DNA of 64,000 nucleotides from an uncultured Tateyamaria sp. (GTDB lineage: Bacteria > Pseudomonadota > Alphaproteobacteria > Rhodobacterales > Rhodobacteraceae). Under the pieces are notes generated by a model that was not told the DNA's origin, searched no databases, and worked only from the letters and a program-made list of their open reading frames with translations. Positions within the stretch are counted from its first letter, which is position 1. Every line of letters starts with the position of its first letter. This document shows, piece after piece, positions 42,441 to 51,266 of the stretch. The position numbers were made by a program, and so were the translations under genes. The stretch is taken from assembly GCF_947496075.1 (NCBI RefSeq), contig NZ_CANMBJ010000002.1, forward strand, positions 124,001 through 188,000. The letters run 5' to 3'.

Positions 42441-42454
42441 TTGATCCAGATCAA
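42441..42454 (+). promoter_or_regulatory. FNR box of the ccoNOQP promoter
   Basis: TTGAT-CCAG-ATCAA matches the FNR consensus perfectly. Together with the -10 element at 42475-42480 it gives the spacing of a class II FNR-activated promoter (centre about 40 bp before the predicted transcription start near 42487). Confidence 0.9.
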
Positions 42455-42474
42455 CGCGGCCCGACGCGGGCGCA

Positions 42475-42480
42475 TCTAAT
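42475..42480 (+). promoter_or_regulatory. -10 element of the ccoN promoter
   Basis: TCTAAT differs from TATAAT at one base. It lies 20 bp after the FNR box, which replaces a -35 element. It predicts transcription from about 42487 and a leader of roughly 58 nt before ccoN. Confidence 0.6.
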
Positions 42481-42504
42481 CAGCCAACATACGAACAGGT
42501 CTGT

Positions 42505-42520
42505 TGTCCCCGCGGGGACA
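42505..42520 (+). promoter_or_regulatory. Perfect 16-bp palindrome in the ccoN leader
   Basis: TGTCCCCGCGGGGACA is fully self-complementary and lies downstream of the predicted ccoN transcription start, 25 bp before the ATG. It could fold into a leader hairpin or serve as an operator for a second regulator acting with FnrL. It could also restrict ribosome access. Confidence 0.5.
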
Positions 42521-42544
42521 GCACGCAACCGCGAAGGACGAACC

Positions 42545-44170
42545 ATGTGGGACTATGTTAAATTGATCTTGCTGGGTCTGGTTGCTCTGGTCGCTGCAAT
42601 TGCAGCGGATTGGGGCCACGATCTGGCCTATAAACTGCATGCCGCGCTGATCATGTTGATCGCCGGTGGCATGTTCATCTGGCAATTGCGCCAGATCGGC
42701 GAAACGCGCGCTGTCGTTGATGACACCGGTTACATGGACAACGTTGTTCGTGCGGGTGTAATCGCCACCGGCTTCTGGGGTGTCGTCGGATTTCTGGCGG
42801 GGGTGTTCATCGCCTTTCAGCTTGCTTTTCCCGGCCTGAATTTTGATTGGGGCCAACCTTTTACAAATTTTGGTCGTCTACGCCCACTGCACACCTCTGC
42901 GGTGATTTTTGCGTTTGGGGGCAACGCCCTCATCATGTCGTCCTTTTACATCGTTCAACGCACCTGCGGGGCACGGCTCTGGGGCGGTAACACCGCCTGG
43001 TTCGTTTTCTGGGGCTACCAGCTGTTCATCGTGATGGCTGCGACCGGCTACCTGCTGGGGGCGACGCAGTCCAAGGAATACGCCGAACCTGAGTGGTATG
43101 TGGACATCTGGCTGACCATCGTTTGGGTCGCGTTTCTGGTTGTCTACATGGGCACGATCTTCAAGCGGCAAGAAAAGCACATCTATGTCGCCAACTGGTT
43201 CCTTCTCGCCTTCATCATCACCGTAGCGATGCTGCATATCGTCAACAACCTGAGCATTCCGGTTTCGCTGCTGGGCTCCAAGTCCGTGCAGGTCTTCTCG
43301 GGTGTACAGGATGCCATGACGCAGTGGTGGTATGGCCACAACGCAGTGGGCTTCTTCCTGACTGCCGGGTTCCTGGGCATGATGTACTACTTCGTGCCGA
43401 AACAGGCGGGTCGTCCGGTCTACAGCTACAAGCTGTCCATCATCCACTTCTGGGCGCTGATCTTCCTGTACATCTGGGCGGGTCCGCACCACTTGCACTA
43501 CACCGCATTGCCTGACTGGGCATCGACCTTGGGCATGGTGTTCTCAATCATCCTGTGGATGCCGAGCTGGGGGGGCATGATCAACGGCCTGATGACGCTG
43601 CAAGGCGCATGGGACAAGTTGCGGACTGATCCGATCATTCGGATGATGGTGATTTCGCTGGCCTTCTACGGCATGTCCACCTTCGAAGGACCGATGATGT
43701 CCATCAAGGCCGTTAACTCGCTCAGCCACTATACCGACTGGACCATTGGTCACGTGCATTCCGGCGCACTTGGCTGGAACGGCATGATCACCTTTGGTGC
43801 GCTCTACTTCCTGACGCCGCGCCTGTGGGGCCGCAAGCAGATGTATTCGATGGCTGCCATCGACTGGCACTTCTGGCTCGCGACCATCGGTATCGTGCTT
43901 TACGCGGCATCGATGTGGGTGACCGGCATCATGGAGGGCCTGATGTGGCGCGAAGTCGATGCCCAAGGGTTCCTGGTGAACTCGTTCGCCGACACCGTGA
44001 GCGCGAAGTTCCCGATGTATGTGGTGCGTGGATTGGGTGGGGTCCTGTACCTGACCGGTGCCTGCATCATGGTCTGGAACATGTGGATGACCATCCGGGG
44101 CGGCCAGCCCGTCCGGGTGGCCCCGCCCGCGGCACCTGTTGCTGCCGCTCAACCTGTACAAGCCGCATAA
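42545..44170 (+). CDS. ccoN: cbb3-type cytochrome c oxidase subunit I
   Basis: 541-residue heme-copper oxidase catalytic subunit with about twelve or more membrane helices. It holds the low-spin heme b and the heme b3-CuB oxygen-reducing site. Metal-ligand histidines occur in [30 protein letters not shown] and [11 protein letters not shown]. The C-terminus is a proline/alanine-rich tail. First gene of ccoNOQP. The start at 42545 follows GCGAAGGACG. Transcription is predicted to be FnrL-activated. Confidence 0.95.
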   Translation: MWDYVKLILLGLVALVAAIAADWGHDLAYKLHAALIMLIAGGMFIWQLRQIGETRAVVDDTGYMDNVVRAGVIATGFWGVVGFLAGVFIAFQLAFPGLNFDWGQPFTNFGRLRPLHTSAVIFAFGGNALIMSSFYIVQRTCGARLWGGNTAWFVFWGYQLFIVMAATGYLLGATQSKEYAEPEWYVDIWLTIVWVAFLVVYMGTIFKRQEKHIYVANWFLLAFIITVAMLHIVNNLSIPVSLLGSKSVQVFSGVQDAMTQWWYGHNAVGFFLTAGFLGMMYYFVPKQAGRPVYSYKLSIIHFWALIFLYIWAGPHHLHYTALPDWASTLGMVFSIILWMPSWGGMINGLMTLQGAWDKLRTDPIIRMMVISLAFYGMSTFEGPMMSIKAVNSLSHYTDWTIGHVHSGALGWNGMITFGALYFLTPRLWGRKQMYSMAAIDWHFWLATIGIVLYAASMWVTGIMEGLMWREVDAQGFLVNSFADTVSAKFPMYVVRGLGGVLYLTGACIMVWNMWMTIRGGQPVRVAPPAAPVAAAQPVQAA

Positions 44171-44183
44171 GGGAGACCGAAAC

Positions 44184-44909
44184 ATGGCTTTTCTCAAGCG
44201 ACACCAGGTTCTGGAACGCAGCCCGACGCTTCTGTTCGTCTTCTCGCTGCTCACTGTATCGGTCGGCGGCATTGTGGAGATCGCACCGCTTTTTTACCTC
44301 GAAAACACGATTGAAGAGGTGGAAGGGGTGCGACCCTACAGCCCGCTGGAATTGGCCGGGCGAGACATCTACGTTCGCGAAGGCTGCTATGTCTGCCACA
44401 GCCAGATGATCCGCCCCATGCGGGACGAGGTTGAACGCTACGGGCACTACTCCCTGGCGGCTGAATCGATGTACGATCATCCGCATCAATGGGGATCGAA
44501 GCGGACCGGGCCCGATTTGGCCCGTGTGGGTGGACGGTACTCGGATGCGTGGCATGTCGATCACCTGATGGACCCGCAATCGGTTGTGCCTGAATCGATC
44601 ATGCCGAAATACGCCTTCCTCGCGGATGCGGTGATAGATGGCGAGCACATCGAGGATCTGGTCAAGACCCACCGCTTTGTGGGCGTGCCCTATACCGATG
44701 AGATGGTCGCAGCCGCTGCCGACGATTTTCGGGTTCAGGCCGATCCCGACGGCGATTGGGATGGTCTGGTCGAGCGCTACCCCGGCGCGGTCGTGTCCAA
44801 CTTTGACGGCCAGCCTGAGCTGACCGAGATGGATGCGCTGATTGCTTACCTGCAGATGCTGGGCACCTTGGTCGATTTCTCGACCTTCACGCCTGATCCA
44901 AGCCGATAG
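44184..44909 (+). CDS. ccoO: cbb3-type cytochrome c oxidase subunit II (monoheme cytochrome c)
   Basis: 241-residue membrane-anchored cytochrome c. An N-terminal anchor helix ([19 protein letters not shown]) precedes a periplasmic domain with one heme site, C68-x2-C71-H72 (GCYVCHSQ). The methionine ligand is probably in SIMPKY. ATG 44184 follows GGGAGA; the frame upstream overlaps the ccoN end and is not coding. It delivers electrons from CcoP to CcoN. Confidence 0.95.
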   Translation: MAFLKRHQVLERSPTLLFVFSLLTVSVGGIVEIAPLFYLENTIEEVEGVRPYSPLELAGRDIYVREGCYVCHSQMIRPMRDEVERYGHYSLAAESMYDHPHQWGSKRTGPDLARVGGRYSDAWHVDHLMDPQSVVPESIMPKYAFLADAVIDGEHIEDLVKTHRFVGVPYTDEMVAAAADDFRVQADPDGDWDGLVERYPGAVVSNFDGQPELTEMDALIAYLQMLGTLVDFSTFTPDPSR

Positions 44910-44918
44910 GAGGTTTTG

Positions 44919-45110
44919 ATGGACACGTATTCCTTCCTGCGAGAGTTGGCTGACAGCTGGGTGCTTTTGGCGATGGTGATCTTCTACATCACCGCCTGCC
45001 TTTGGGCCTTCCGTCCCTCGGCGCGTGCGGCCAATGAAGAGGCGGCCGGTATTCCACTGCGAAACGACACTGATGCGCATCTTGCAGCGCAAGAACCGGA
45101 GGCCGACTAA
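44919..45110 (+). CDS. ccoQ: cbb3-type oxidase subunit IV (CcoQ/FixQ)
   Basis: 63-residue protein with one membrane helix (VLLAMVIFYITACLWAFRP) and an acidic cytoplasmic tail. CcoQ stabilises the cbb3 complex and its assembly with CcoP. ATG 44919 follows TAGGAGGTT. It lies 9 bp after ccoO and 1 bp before the ccoP start codon. Confidence 0.9.
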   Translation: MDTYSFLRELADSWVLLAMVIFYITACLWAFRPSARAANEEAAGIPLRNDTDAHLAAQEPEAD

Positions 45111-45111
45111 T

Positions 45112-45984
45112 ATGGCTGACAAACAAGAAATTGATGATGTCACCGGGACCGATACCACCGGACACGAATGGGACGGCATCAAGGAACTGAACAACCCGCT
45201 GCCGCGGTGGTGGTTGTGGACCTTTTACGGCACGGTTGTCTGGGGGTTGGCATACACCATTGCCTATCCTGCGTGGCCGCTGATCAATTCGGCCACGACG
45301 GGCTTATTGGGATACTCCACGCGCGCAGAAGTTGCCGAACGGATTGCAGAAGTGGATGCGCAGAACGCGGAATTGACTGAACGTCTGGCGTCTGCGGATT
45401 TGGCGACACTTGCGCCTGACGATCCTGCGCACCGGTTCGGTGTTGCAGGCGGTGCTTCGGTCTTTCTTGCTCATTGTTCGCAGTGCCATGGGTCCGGTGC
45501 TGCAGGCGTTCAGGCGGCAGGCTATCCCAACCTGCTGGATGATGCCTGGCTGTGGGGTGGCACGCTGGAAGACATTGAGTACACCGTGAGGCATGGTATT
45601 CGGAACGAGACCGACCCAGATGCGCGGTGGTCTGAGATGCCAGCGTTCGGCGACATCATGTCAGACGAGGAGATCGGCCAAACCGTTGAGTACGTCCTGT
45701 CCCTATCTGGCCAGGACCATGATGCAGCCATGGCTGAACAGGGCATGGTTTGGTTCCAAGAGCAGTGCTCTGCTTGTCACGGCGACAACGGTGAAGGCAT
45801 CCGGGAACTCGGCGCGCCTACTCTGAACGATGCGATTTGGCTTTATGGCGGGGATCGCGAAACCCTGATCGAGACGGTGACCTATTCACGCTTTGGTGTG
45901 ATGCCAGCTTGGGGTCAGCGTTTGGACGAAGAAGAGATCAAGGCAGTCACCTTGTATCTGCACCAGTTGGGCGGCGGCGAGTAA
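45112..45984 (+). CDS. ccoP: cbb3-type cytochrome c oxidase subunit III (diheme cytochrome c)
   Basis: 290-residue diheme cytochrome c. The N-terminal region is cytoplasmic, one or two membrane helices lie near residues 33-62, and two periplasmic cytochrome domains follow with heme sites C122-x2-C125-H126 and C219-x2-C222-H223. Likely methionine ligands are in SEMPAFG and GVMPAWG. ATG 45112 has a GGAGG site upstream within the end of ccoQ. It accepts electrons from soluble cytochrome c. Confidence 0.95.
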   Translation: MADKQEIDDVTGTDTTGHEWDGIKELNNPLPRWWLWTFYGTVVWGLAYTIAYPAWPLINSATTGLLGYSTRAEVAERIAEVDAQNAELTERLASADLATLAPDDPAHRFGVAGGASVFLAHCSQCHGSGAAGVQAAGYPNLLDDAWLWGGTLEDIEYTVRHGIRNETDPDARWSEMPAFGDIMSDEEIGQTVEYVLSLSGQDHDAAMAEQGMVWFQEQCSACHGDNGEGIRELGAPTLNDAIWLYGGDRETLIETVTYSRFGVMPAWGQRLDEEEIKAVTLYLHQLGGGE

Positions 45985-46048
45985 CCCTCGCCGTATCGCT
46001 CCATGCTGCGTATCGGGCTCGGGCCCATCCAGGAGGGATACGCGGCGC

Positions 46049-46088
46049 TCCCGGTCTCTGTCCTGTTCGTACCAAGCGGGGACCGGGA
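46049..46088 (+). terminator. Possible ccoNOQP terminator
   Basis: TCCCGGTC (46049-46056) pairs with GACCGGGA (46081-46088) and is followed by TTTCT. The loop is long (24 nt), so the assignment is tentative. It lies between the ccoP stop and the FNR box of ccoG. Confidence 0.4.
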
Positions 46089-46101
46089 TTTCTCCCCATG
46101 C

Positions 46102-46115
46102 TTGATCCAGATCAA
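46102..46115 (+). promoter_or_regulatory. FNR box upstream of ccoGHIS
   Basis: TTGAT-CCAG-ATCAA, a perfect FNR consensus identical to the ccoN site, centred 60 bp before the ccoG start codon. It gives the assembly genes their own anaerobic promoter. Confidence 0.9.
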
Positions 46116-46168
46116 GGTGTTGGCCGTGTGGGCCATGCAGTTTGAACCTACGAACAGGACAATTGACA

Positions 46169-47602
46169 ATGACACAATCTCCGGCCTCTCCGCCGTCTCT
46201 TTATGTCGCGCGTGAACCGATCTTTCCCCGTCGGGTGAAAGGCAAGTTCCGTACGCTCAAATGGTGGATCATGGGCGTGACGCTTGCGATCTACTACCTG
46301 ACCCCATGGATCCGCTGGGACCGTGGTCCGAACCTTCCTGATCAGGCCGTTCTTGTCGATTTGGCCGGGCGTCGTTTTTACTTCTTCTGGATCGAGATTT
46401 GGCCGCACGAGTTCTACTTCGTCGCGGGCCTGCTGATCATGGCTGGGCTTGGCCTGTTCCTTTTCACATCTGCTTTGGGCCGCGTTTGGTGCGGTTATAC
46501 ATGCCCTCAAACCGTGTGGACCGACCTTTTCATTCTGGTGGAGCGCTGGATTGAGGGCGATCGCAATGCCCGTGTCCGCCTCTGGAACGCTGACTGGTCG
46601 TTGCGCAAGGTCCGCCTTCGCGTCACGAAATGGATAGTGTGGTTCCTGATCGCAATGGCGACAGGTGGCGCCTGGGTTTTTTACTTCGCGGATGCTCCAA
46701 CCTTGGCTGCTGATTTAATGACGTTCAGCGCACCCTTGGTCGCCTATTCCACCATTCTGATCCTCGCTGCGACCACCTTTGTCTTTGGCGGCTTCATGCG
46801 CGAGCAGGTCTGCAATTACATGTGCCCCTGGCCGCGCATCCAGGCGGCCATGATGGACAATGACACGCTGACCGTTGCCTATCGTCACTGGCGGGGCGAG
46901 CCGCGCGGCAAACACATCAAGGCGGAAGGGGCGGACCAGCTTGGCGATTGCATCGACTGCATGGCCTGCGTGAACGTTTGCCCTGCTGGTATCGACATCC
47001 GCGACGGGCAGCAGATGGAGTGCATCACTTGTGCGCTGTGCATCGACGCCTGTGACGAGGTGATGGAGCGGATCGGCAAGCCACGCGGTTTGATTGACTA
47101 TCTGGCCCTGTCGGATGAAGAGGCCGAAACCCAGGGCGCGCAGCCGCGCCCGATCTGGCAGCATGTGCTGCGCCCGCGTACCATCCTGTACACAGCGATG
47201 TGGTCGCTGATCGGTGTGGCACTGGTCTATGCCTTGTTCATTCGTTCGGACATCGACCTGACGGTCGAACCTGTGCGCAACCCGCAGTTCGTAACACTGT
47301 CGGATGGAGCGGTGCGTAACACCTACACCTTGCGTATTCGCAACCTGACGGCAGAGGATCGCGACTTCCGGGTCATGCTGACATCAGAGGAGATCCTGCG
47401 CATCGATGTCGAAAGTGATGGGGCGGTCGCCAACCACGTCACCGTTCCCGCCAATGAAACACTGCAGGCGCGCGTCTATGTCATTGCCCGCCCGCAGGAT
47501 GCAGCGGCTGATGCCGAAACCACCGATCTACGTTTGTGGGTCGAGGATGTGGAAACAGACGACCGTGCAGGCGTCGCCACCATCTTCAACGGAAAGGGCT
47601 AA
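46169..47602 (+). CDS. ccoG: CcoG/RdxB/FixG, polyferredoxin for cbb3 oxidase assembly
   Basis: 477-residue membrane iron-sulfur protein. About five membrane helices are interspersed with the motifs GRVWCGYTCPQTVW and VCNYMCPWPRIQ. A soluble part with ferredoxin-type clusters (CIDCMACVNVCPAG and CITCALCIDACD) and a periplasmic immunoglobulin-like C-terminal domain follow. CcoG acts as a Cu(II) reductase supplying copper for CuB of CcoN. ATG 46169 was chosen over an upstream TTG. Confidence 0.93.
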   Translation: MTQSPASPPSLYVAREPIFPRRVKGKFRTLKWWIMGVTLAIYYLTPWIRWDRGPNLPDQAVLVDLAGRRFYFFWIEIWPHEFYFVAGLLIMAGLGLFLFTSALGRVWCGYTCPQTVWTDLFILVERWIEGDRNARVRLWNADWSLRKVRLRVTKWIVWFLIAMATGGAWVFYFADAPTLAADLMTFSAPLVAYSTILILAATTFVFGGFMREQVCNYMCPWPRIQAAMMDNDTLTVAYRHWRGEPRGKHIKAEGADQLGDCIDCMACVNVCPAGIDIRDGQQMECITCALCIDACDEVMERIGKPRGLIDYLALSDEEAETQGAQPRPIWQHVLRPRTILYTAMWSLIGVALVYALFIRSDIDLTVEPVRNPQFVTLSDGAVRNTYTLRIRNLTAEDRDFRVMLTSEEILRIDVESDGAVANHVTVPANETLQARVYVIARPQDAAADAETTDLRLWVEDVETDDRAGVATIFNGKG

Positions 47603-47604
47603 GG

Positions 47605-48063
47605 ATGCAGATCAAGGAACTCACCGGCTGGCACGTATTGGCCATCTTCGGGACGGCGTTTACCATCATCATCAGTGTAAACCTTACGCTTGCTTTCCAG
47701 GCCGTGCACACTTTTCCGGGGCTTGAGACCAAGAATTCTTATGTTGTCAGCCAAGCCTTTGAAGAGGACCGTGCCGCTCAGGAAGCGTTAGGCTGGCAGG
47801 TGTCGGCAGATGCGGAAGACGGAACACTGGCTCTACACATTGATGATGAAATTGGTCCAGTGGTTGCCACGATCACATCTGCGACTCTGGGGCGTGCCAC
47901 CCATGTGGGTGAAGATCTAACTCCGACCTTTCGCCACGATGGTGCCCGGTTTGTGGCTGACATTCCCGAGCTGGCGTCTGGAAACTGGAACCTGCGTCTG
48001 ACTGCGGTTGCGCCAGACGGAACAGACTTCCGCCAGCGTATTGTCCTTCGGGTGCAGCGATGA
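47605..48063 (+). CDS. ccoH: CcoH/FixH, cbb3 oxidase assembly membrane protein
   Basis: 152-residue protein with one N-terminal membrane helix (VLAIFGTAFTIIISVNLTLA) after a short cytoplasmic segment, and a periplasmic domain containing NSYVVSQAF, typical of FixH. Needed for stable cbb3 assembly. The start at 47605 lies 2 bp after the ccoG stop. Its own stop overlaps ccoI (ATGA). Confidence 0.9.
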   Translation: MQIKELTGWHVLAIFGTAFTIIISVNLTLAFQAVHTFPGLETKNSYVVSQAFEEDRAAQEALGWQVSADAEDGTLALHIDDEIGPVVATITSATLGRATHVGEDLTPTFRHDGARFVADIPELASGNWNLRLTAVAPDGTDFRQRIVLRVQR

Positions 48064-50186
48064 GTGTTGCCTCCTGCCCAGGCTGCATAGCCGCTGGTGA
48101 GGTCGCTGAAACGGTGGGCCGCGATGCGGGTCTTCCGACGCATGAGCTGATAGTGCCGGGCGTTCACTGCGTTGCCTGCATCCGATCGGTTGAAGGCTTG
48201 CTGAATGCCCGCCCTGATATCGCGGCTGCGCGCGTGAACCTTAGCCGCAAGCGAGTGGCAATCACAGCGGAACCGGGGATTGATCCCGCGCCATGGATCG
48301 AGGCCCTGACCGATATCGGGTTCGAGGCGCACGAGGCCCGCGATGCTGGCAATCGCGGCCAAGACGATGGACTGACCATGCGCCTTGGCATCGCCGGTTT
48401 TGCGATGATGAATGTCATGCTGCTGTCGGTGGCCGTGTGGTCTGGCGCGACCGATGCCACGCGCGATTTCTTCCACTGGATATCAGCAGCGATTTCATTG
48501 CCTGCCGCAATTTATTGTGCGCAGCCGTTCTTCCGTTCGGCAGTGTCTGCCCTGCGTGGCATGCGGCTGAACATGGATGTACCGATTTCACTTGCCATCA
48601 TCCTGGCCTGTGGCCTGTCTCTTTACGAGACGTCTCAGGGTGGAGAGCACGCGTATTTCGACGCGGCGTTGTCACTGACGTTTTTCTTGCTTGGTGGCCG
48701 TGTGCTGGAAAAGCGCATGCGGCAAGCTGCGCGTTCGGCGGCCGCTGATCTCGCGGCACTTGAACCTTTGCGCGTGACGCGCATCGACGGTGAAACCCGG
48801 GTGAGTGTCCCTGTCGATGATGTGGCCGAGGGTGACACGCTTTGGCTGGCTGCCGGGGCGCGCGTGCCAGTGGATGGTGTGCTGAACAGCGATGCAGCGC
48901 AGGTGGATCGCAGCGCGCTCACTGGGGAAAGTGACGAGATTGCAGTGGCGCGTGGTGCTGCCCTGACGGCGGGAGAAATCGTTCTGACCGGCCCGGTCAC
49001 AATGCGCACAACCGTTGCCGCCAAGGGATCGACCCTGCGCCGACTGATCCAGATCGCGGCCCATGCCGAAAGCTCCAAAAGCCGCTATACCAGCCTTGCC
49101 GACCGGGCTGCGGGCGTCTATGCACCGCTCGTCCATGGTCTGTCTTTTGCTGCATTCATAGGCTGGTCCATGGCGACGGGTGACATGTATCACGCCCTCA
49201 AGATCGCCATTGCCACGCTGATTATCACATGCCCCTGCGCCTTGGGTCTTGCTGTCCCGGCGGTGGCGACCGTTGCAACCGGGCGATTGTTCCGCATGGG
49301 CTTGCTGGTCAAATCCGAGACGGCGCTGGAGCGTTTGGCAGAGGTGGATACGGTTGTTTTTGACAAGACCGGCACACTGTCTGCGGCAGCGCTTGTACCA
49401 TCCCAAGAGATGCCGGTTGAGGCACGCGAGATACTTAAAGCGTTGGCGCAGGCTTCGGCACACCCACTGAGCCGCTCCGTTCTGCCTCTGCTAAAGGATG
49501 TCAGGGTCGCTGATCTTGAAGGCATATCCGAGCACCGCGGCAACGGCGTTTCCGGGCTTTGGAACGATCAGACGGTGCGTTTTGGCAATGCCGTCTGGAT
49601 CGGAGCTGGTCAGGGCACCGTCCTGCAAGTCGGCGATATGATTTACCCTCTTGAAAGGCGTGAACAAATTTTTACGGATGCCGCCGATACTGTCGAGCGC
49701 CTTCGAGAGATGAGCTTTGATGTGCATATGCTGACCGGTGACAGCGAGCGGAACGCGACACGTGTCGCTGCAGAATTGGGCGTCACCCATGTGCACGCCG
49801 AGGTGGACCCGGAGGCCAAGCAGGACCTGATCGAGCAGTTGCAGACCGAAGGCCGCAAGGTCGTCATGGTCGGCGACGGCCTGAACGACACGCTGGCCCT
49901 GACGCGGGCTTGGGCGTCCATTGCGCCGGGCACTGCCTTGGAGGCCAGTCAGAACGCGGCAGATGTTGTCCTTTTGGGTCAGCATCTGTCCGGTATTCCA
50001 GCGGCAATTGGCATCGCGCGCAGTGCAAGGCGGCGCATTCTTGAGAATTTTGCGCTGGCGGCCTGTTACAACGCTGTGGCGATCCCGCTGTCCCTTGCTG
50101 GTTTCGCATCACCGCTGATGGCAGCGCTTGCAATGTCCACCAGTTCCATCACTGTTACCTTGAACGCTCTGAGAACAAAGGCATAG
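48060..50186 (+). CDS. ccoI: CcoI/FixI, copper-translocating P-type ATPase for cbb3 assembly
   Basis: 708-residue P1B-type ATPase. An N-terminal heavy-metal domain with C37-x2-C40 (GVHCVACIR) is preceded by an extra pair of cysteines in SCPGC. Eight membrane helices are expected, with the ion-path motif CPC at residues 391-393. The actuator loop carries LTGES, the phosphorylation aspartate is D435 in FDKTGT, and the hinge is VGDGLND. It exports copper for the periplasmic/membrane oxidase assembly path rather than for detoxification. Confidence 0.94.
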   Translation: MSVASCPGCIAAGEVAETVGRDAGLPTHELIVPGVHCVACIRSVEGLLNARPDIAAARVNLSRKRVAITAEPGIDPAPWIEALTDIGFEAHEARDAGNRGQDDGLTMRLGIAGFAMMNVMLLSVAVWSGATDATRDFFHWISAAISLPAAIYCAQPFFRSAVSALRGMRLNMDVPISLAIILACGLSLYETSQGGEHAYFDAALSLTFFLLGGRVLEKRMRQAARSAAADLAALEPLRVTRIDGETRVSVPVDDVAEGDTLWLAAGARVPVDGVLNSDAAQVDRSALTGESDEIAVARGAALTAGEIVLTGPVTMRTTVAAKGSTLRRLIQIAAHAESSKSRYTSLADRAAGVYAPLVHGLSFAAFIGWSMATGDMYHALKIAIATLIITCPCALGLAVPAVATVATGRLFRMGLLVKSETALERLAEVDTVVFDKTGTLSAAALVPSQEMPVEAREILKALAQASAHPLSRSVLPLLKDVRVADLEGISEHRGNGVSGLWNDQTVRFGNAVWIGAGQGTVLQVGDMIYPLERREQIFTDAADTVERLREMSFDVHMLTGDSERNATRVAAELGVTHVHAEVDPEAKQDLIEQLQTEGRKVVMVGDGLNDTLALTRAWASIAPGTALEASQNAADVVLLGQHLSGIPAAIGIARSARRRILENFALAACYNAVAIPLSLAGFASPLMAALAMSTSSITVTLNALRTKA

Positions 50187-50188
50187 CC

Positions 50189-50338
50189 ATGAATGTTCTT
50201 GTTATCCTGGTTCCGTGTTCGCTCATCCTTGGGCTTGGTGCACTGGTGGCCTTCGTCTGGACGATGAAGAGCGATCAGTATTCTGATCCCGAAGGTGATG
50301 CCCAGCGCATCCTGTTGGACGATGATGAGACGACCTAG
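50189..50338 (+). CDS. ccoS: CcoS, cbb3 oxidase maturation protein
   Basis: A 49-residue reading frame (MNVLVILVPCSLILGLGALV then AFVWTMKSDQYSDPEGDAQR, ending DDDETT). It begins two bases after the ccoI stop. One membrane helix followed by the WxxKSxQYDDxxxxAxRIL-type motif is characteristic of CcoS, which is required for cofactor insertion into CcoN. The stop codon overlaps the convergent BKACE stop codon (shared CTAG), leaving no room for a terminator between the two. Confidence 0.9.
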   Translation: MNVLVILVPCSLILGLGALVAFVWTMKSDQYSDPEGDAQRILLDDDETT

Positions 50339-51264
50339 AACGCGACGCGATCGCCACCTTTGAGGTCCAGAATGTCCCGGGCTTCATCTGGGCTTGCAAC
50401 CTCGCAGCCCAAGTCTTCGACGATACGCCGGATTTTGGTGACTTGTTCGGCATTCGACTGCGCGAGCCGTCCACGTGTGATAAACAGGCTGTCTTCCAAC
50501 CCGACCCGCACATTGCCGCCCATTTGGCTGGCTGTGGTGGCAAGGGGCATCTGCGCAGCGCCAGCCCCGAGCACCGACCATCGGTAGTCGTCGCCAAAGA
50601 GCCGGTCGGCGGTGCGTTTCATGAAGATCAGGTTATCAACCTCGGGCCCGATGCCGCCCAGAACGCCGAACACGAATTGTAGGAAAACTGGTGCCTTGAA
50701 GAGGCCGATATCCATACAGAATTTCAGATTGTACAGGTGGCCGACGTCATAGCACTCATGTTCGAACTTGATGTCGTGCGGTGCCAGTTCCGTTGCTGCC
50801 TGCTTGATGTCTGCAAAGGTGTTGCGGAAGATGTTGGCTTCTGATCCCGCGATGTATTCCTTCTCCCAATCGTGCTTCCACGTGTCGTAGCGGTCGGCCA
50901 ACGGGTGAAAGGCAAAATTCATCGATCCCATGTTGAGCGAGCACATCTCGGGGCTGAATCGGACCGCGGCCTTGATCCGATCCTTGATAAGCATGGTCGG
51001 CGCACCACCGGTGGTGATGTTCAACACCGCGTCTGTCGATTGCTTCACACGGCCGAGAATGCCCACGTAGTGCTCTGGCTCAACTGATGGGCGGCCATCT
51101 TCAGGGTCGCGGGTGTGCAGGTGCAGAATTGATGCACCTGCTTCCGCCGCCGCAATGGCCTGTTCCGCGATGTCATTGTGTGTGATGGGCAAGTGGTCGG
51201 ACATGGTTGGGGTGTGAATGGCCCCAGTGACCGCGCAGGTGATGATCGTTTTTTGCTTGGCCAT
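50335..51264 (-). CDS. BKACE (DUF849) family beta-keto acid cleavage enzyme
   Basis: 309-residue TIM-barrel enzyme of the BKACE family, which condenses a beta-keto acid with acetyl-CoA to give acetoacetate or acetoacetyl-CoA and a new CoA-ester or acid product. The family start TIITCAVTGAIHTPTMSDHL is present, and the zinc ligands should be in ILHLHTRDPEDG and the later HECYDVGH. ATG 51264 follows AAAGGA and lies 2 bp past the livM stop, so it is the last gene of the operon. Founding members act in lysine fermentation and carnitine degradation; the substrate here is unknown. Confidence 0.88.
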   Translation of the reverse strand: MAKQKTIITCAVTGAIHTPTMSDHLPITHNDIAEQAIAAAEAGASILHLHTRDPEDGRPSVEPEHYVGILGRVKQSTDAVLNITTGGAPTMLIKDRIKAAVRFSPEMCSLNMGSMNFAFHPLADRYDTWKHDWEKEYIAGSEANIFRNTFADIKQAATELAPHDIKFEHECYDVGHLYNLKFCMDIGLFKAPVFLQFVFGVLGGIGPEVDNLIFMKRTADRLFGDDYRWSVLGAGAAQMPLATTASQMGGNVRVGLEDSLFITRGRLAQSNAEQVTKIRRIVEDLGCEVASPDEARDILDLKGGDRVAF

Positions 51265-51266
51265 GG

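Noticed and set aside
44067-45194. 375-codon open frame antisense to ccoN-ccoO-ccoQ
   Set aside because: It runs across three firmly identified oxidase genes and encodes a histidine/arginine-rich sequence without motifs.
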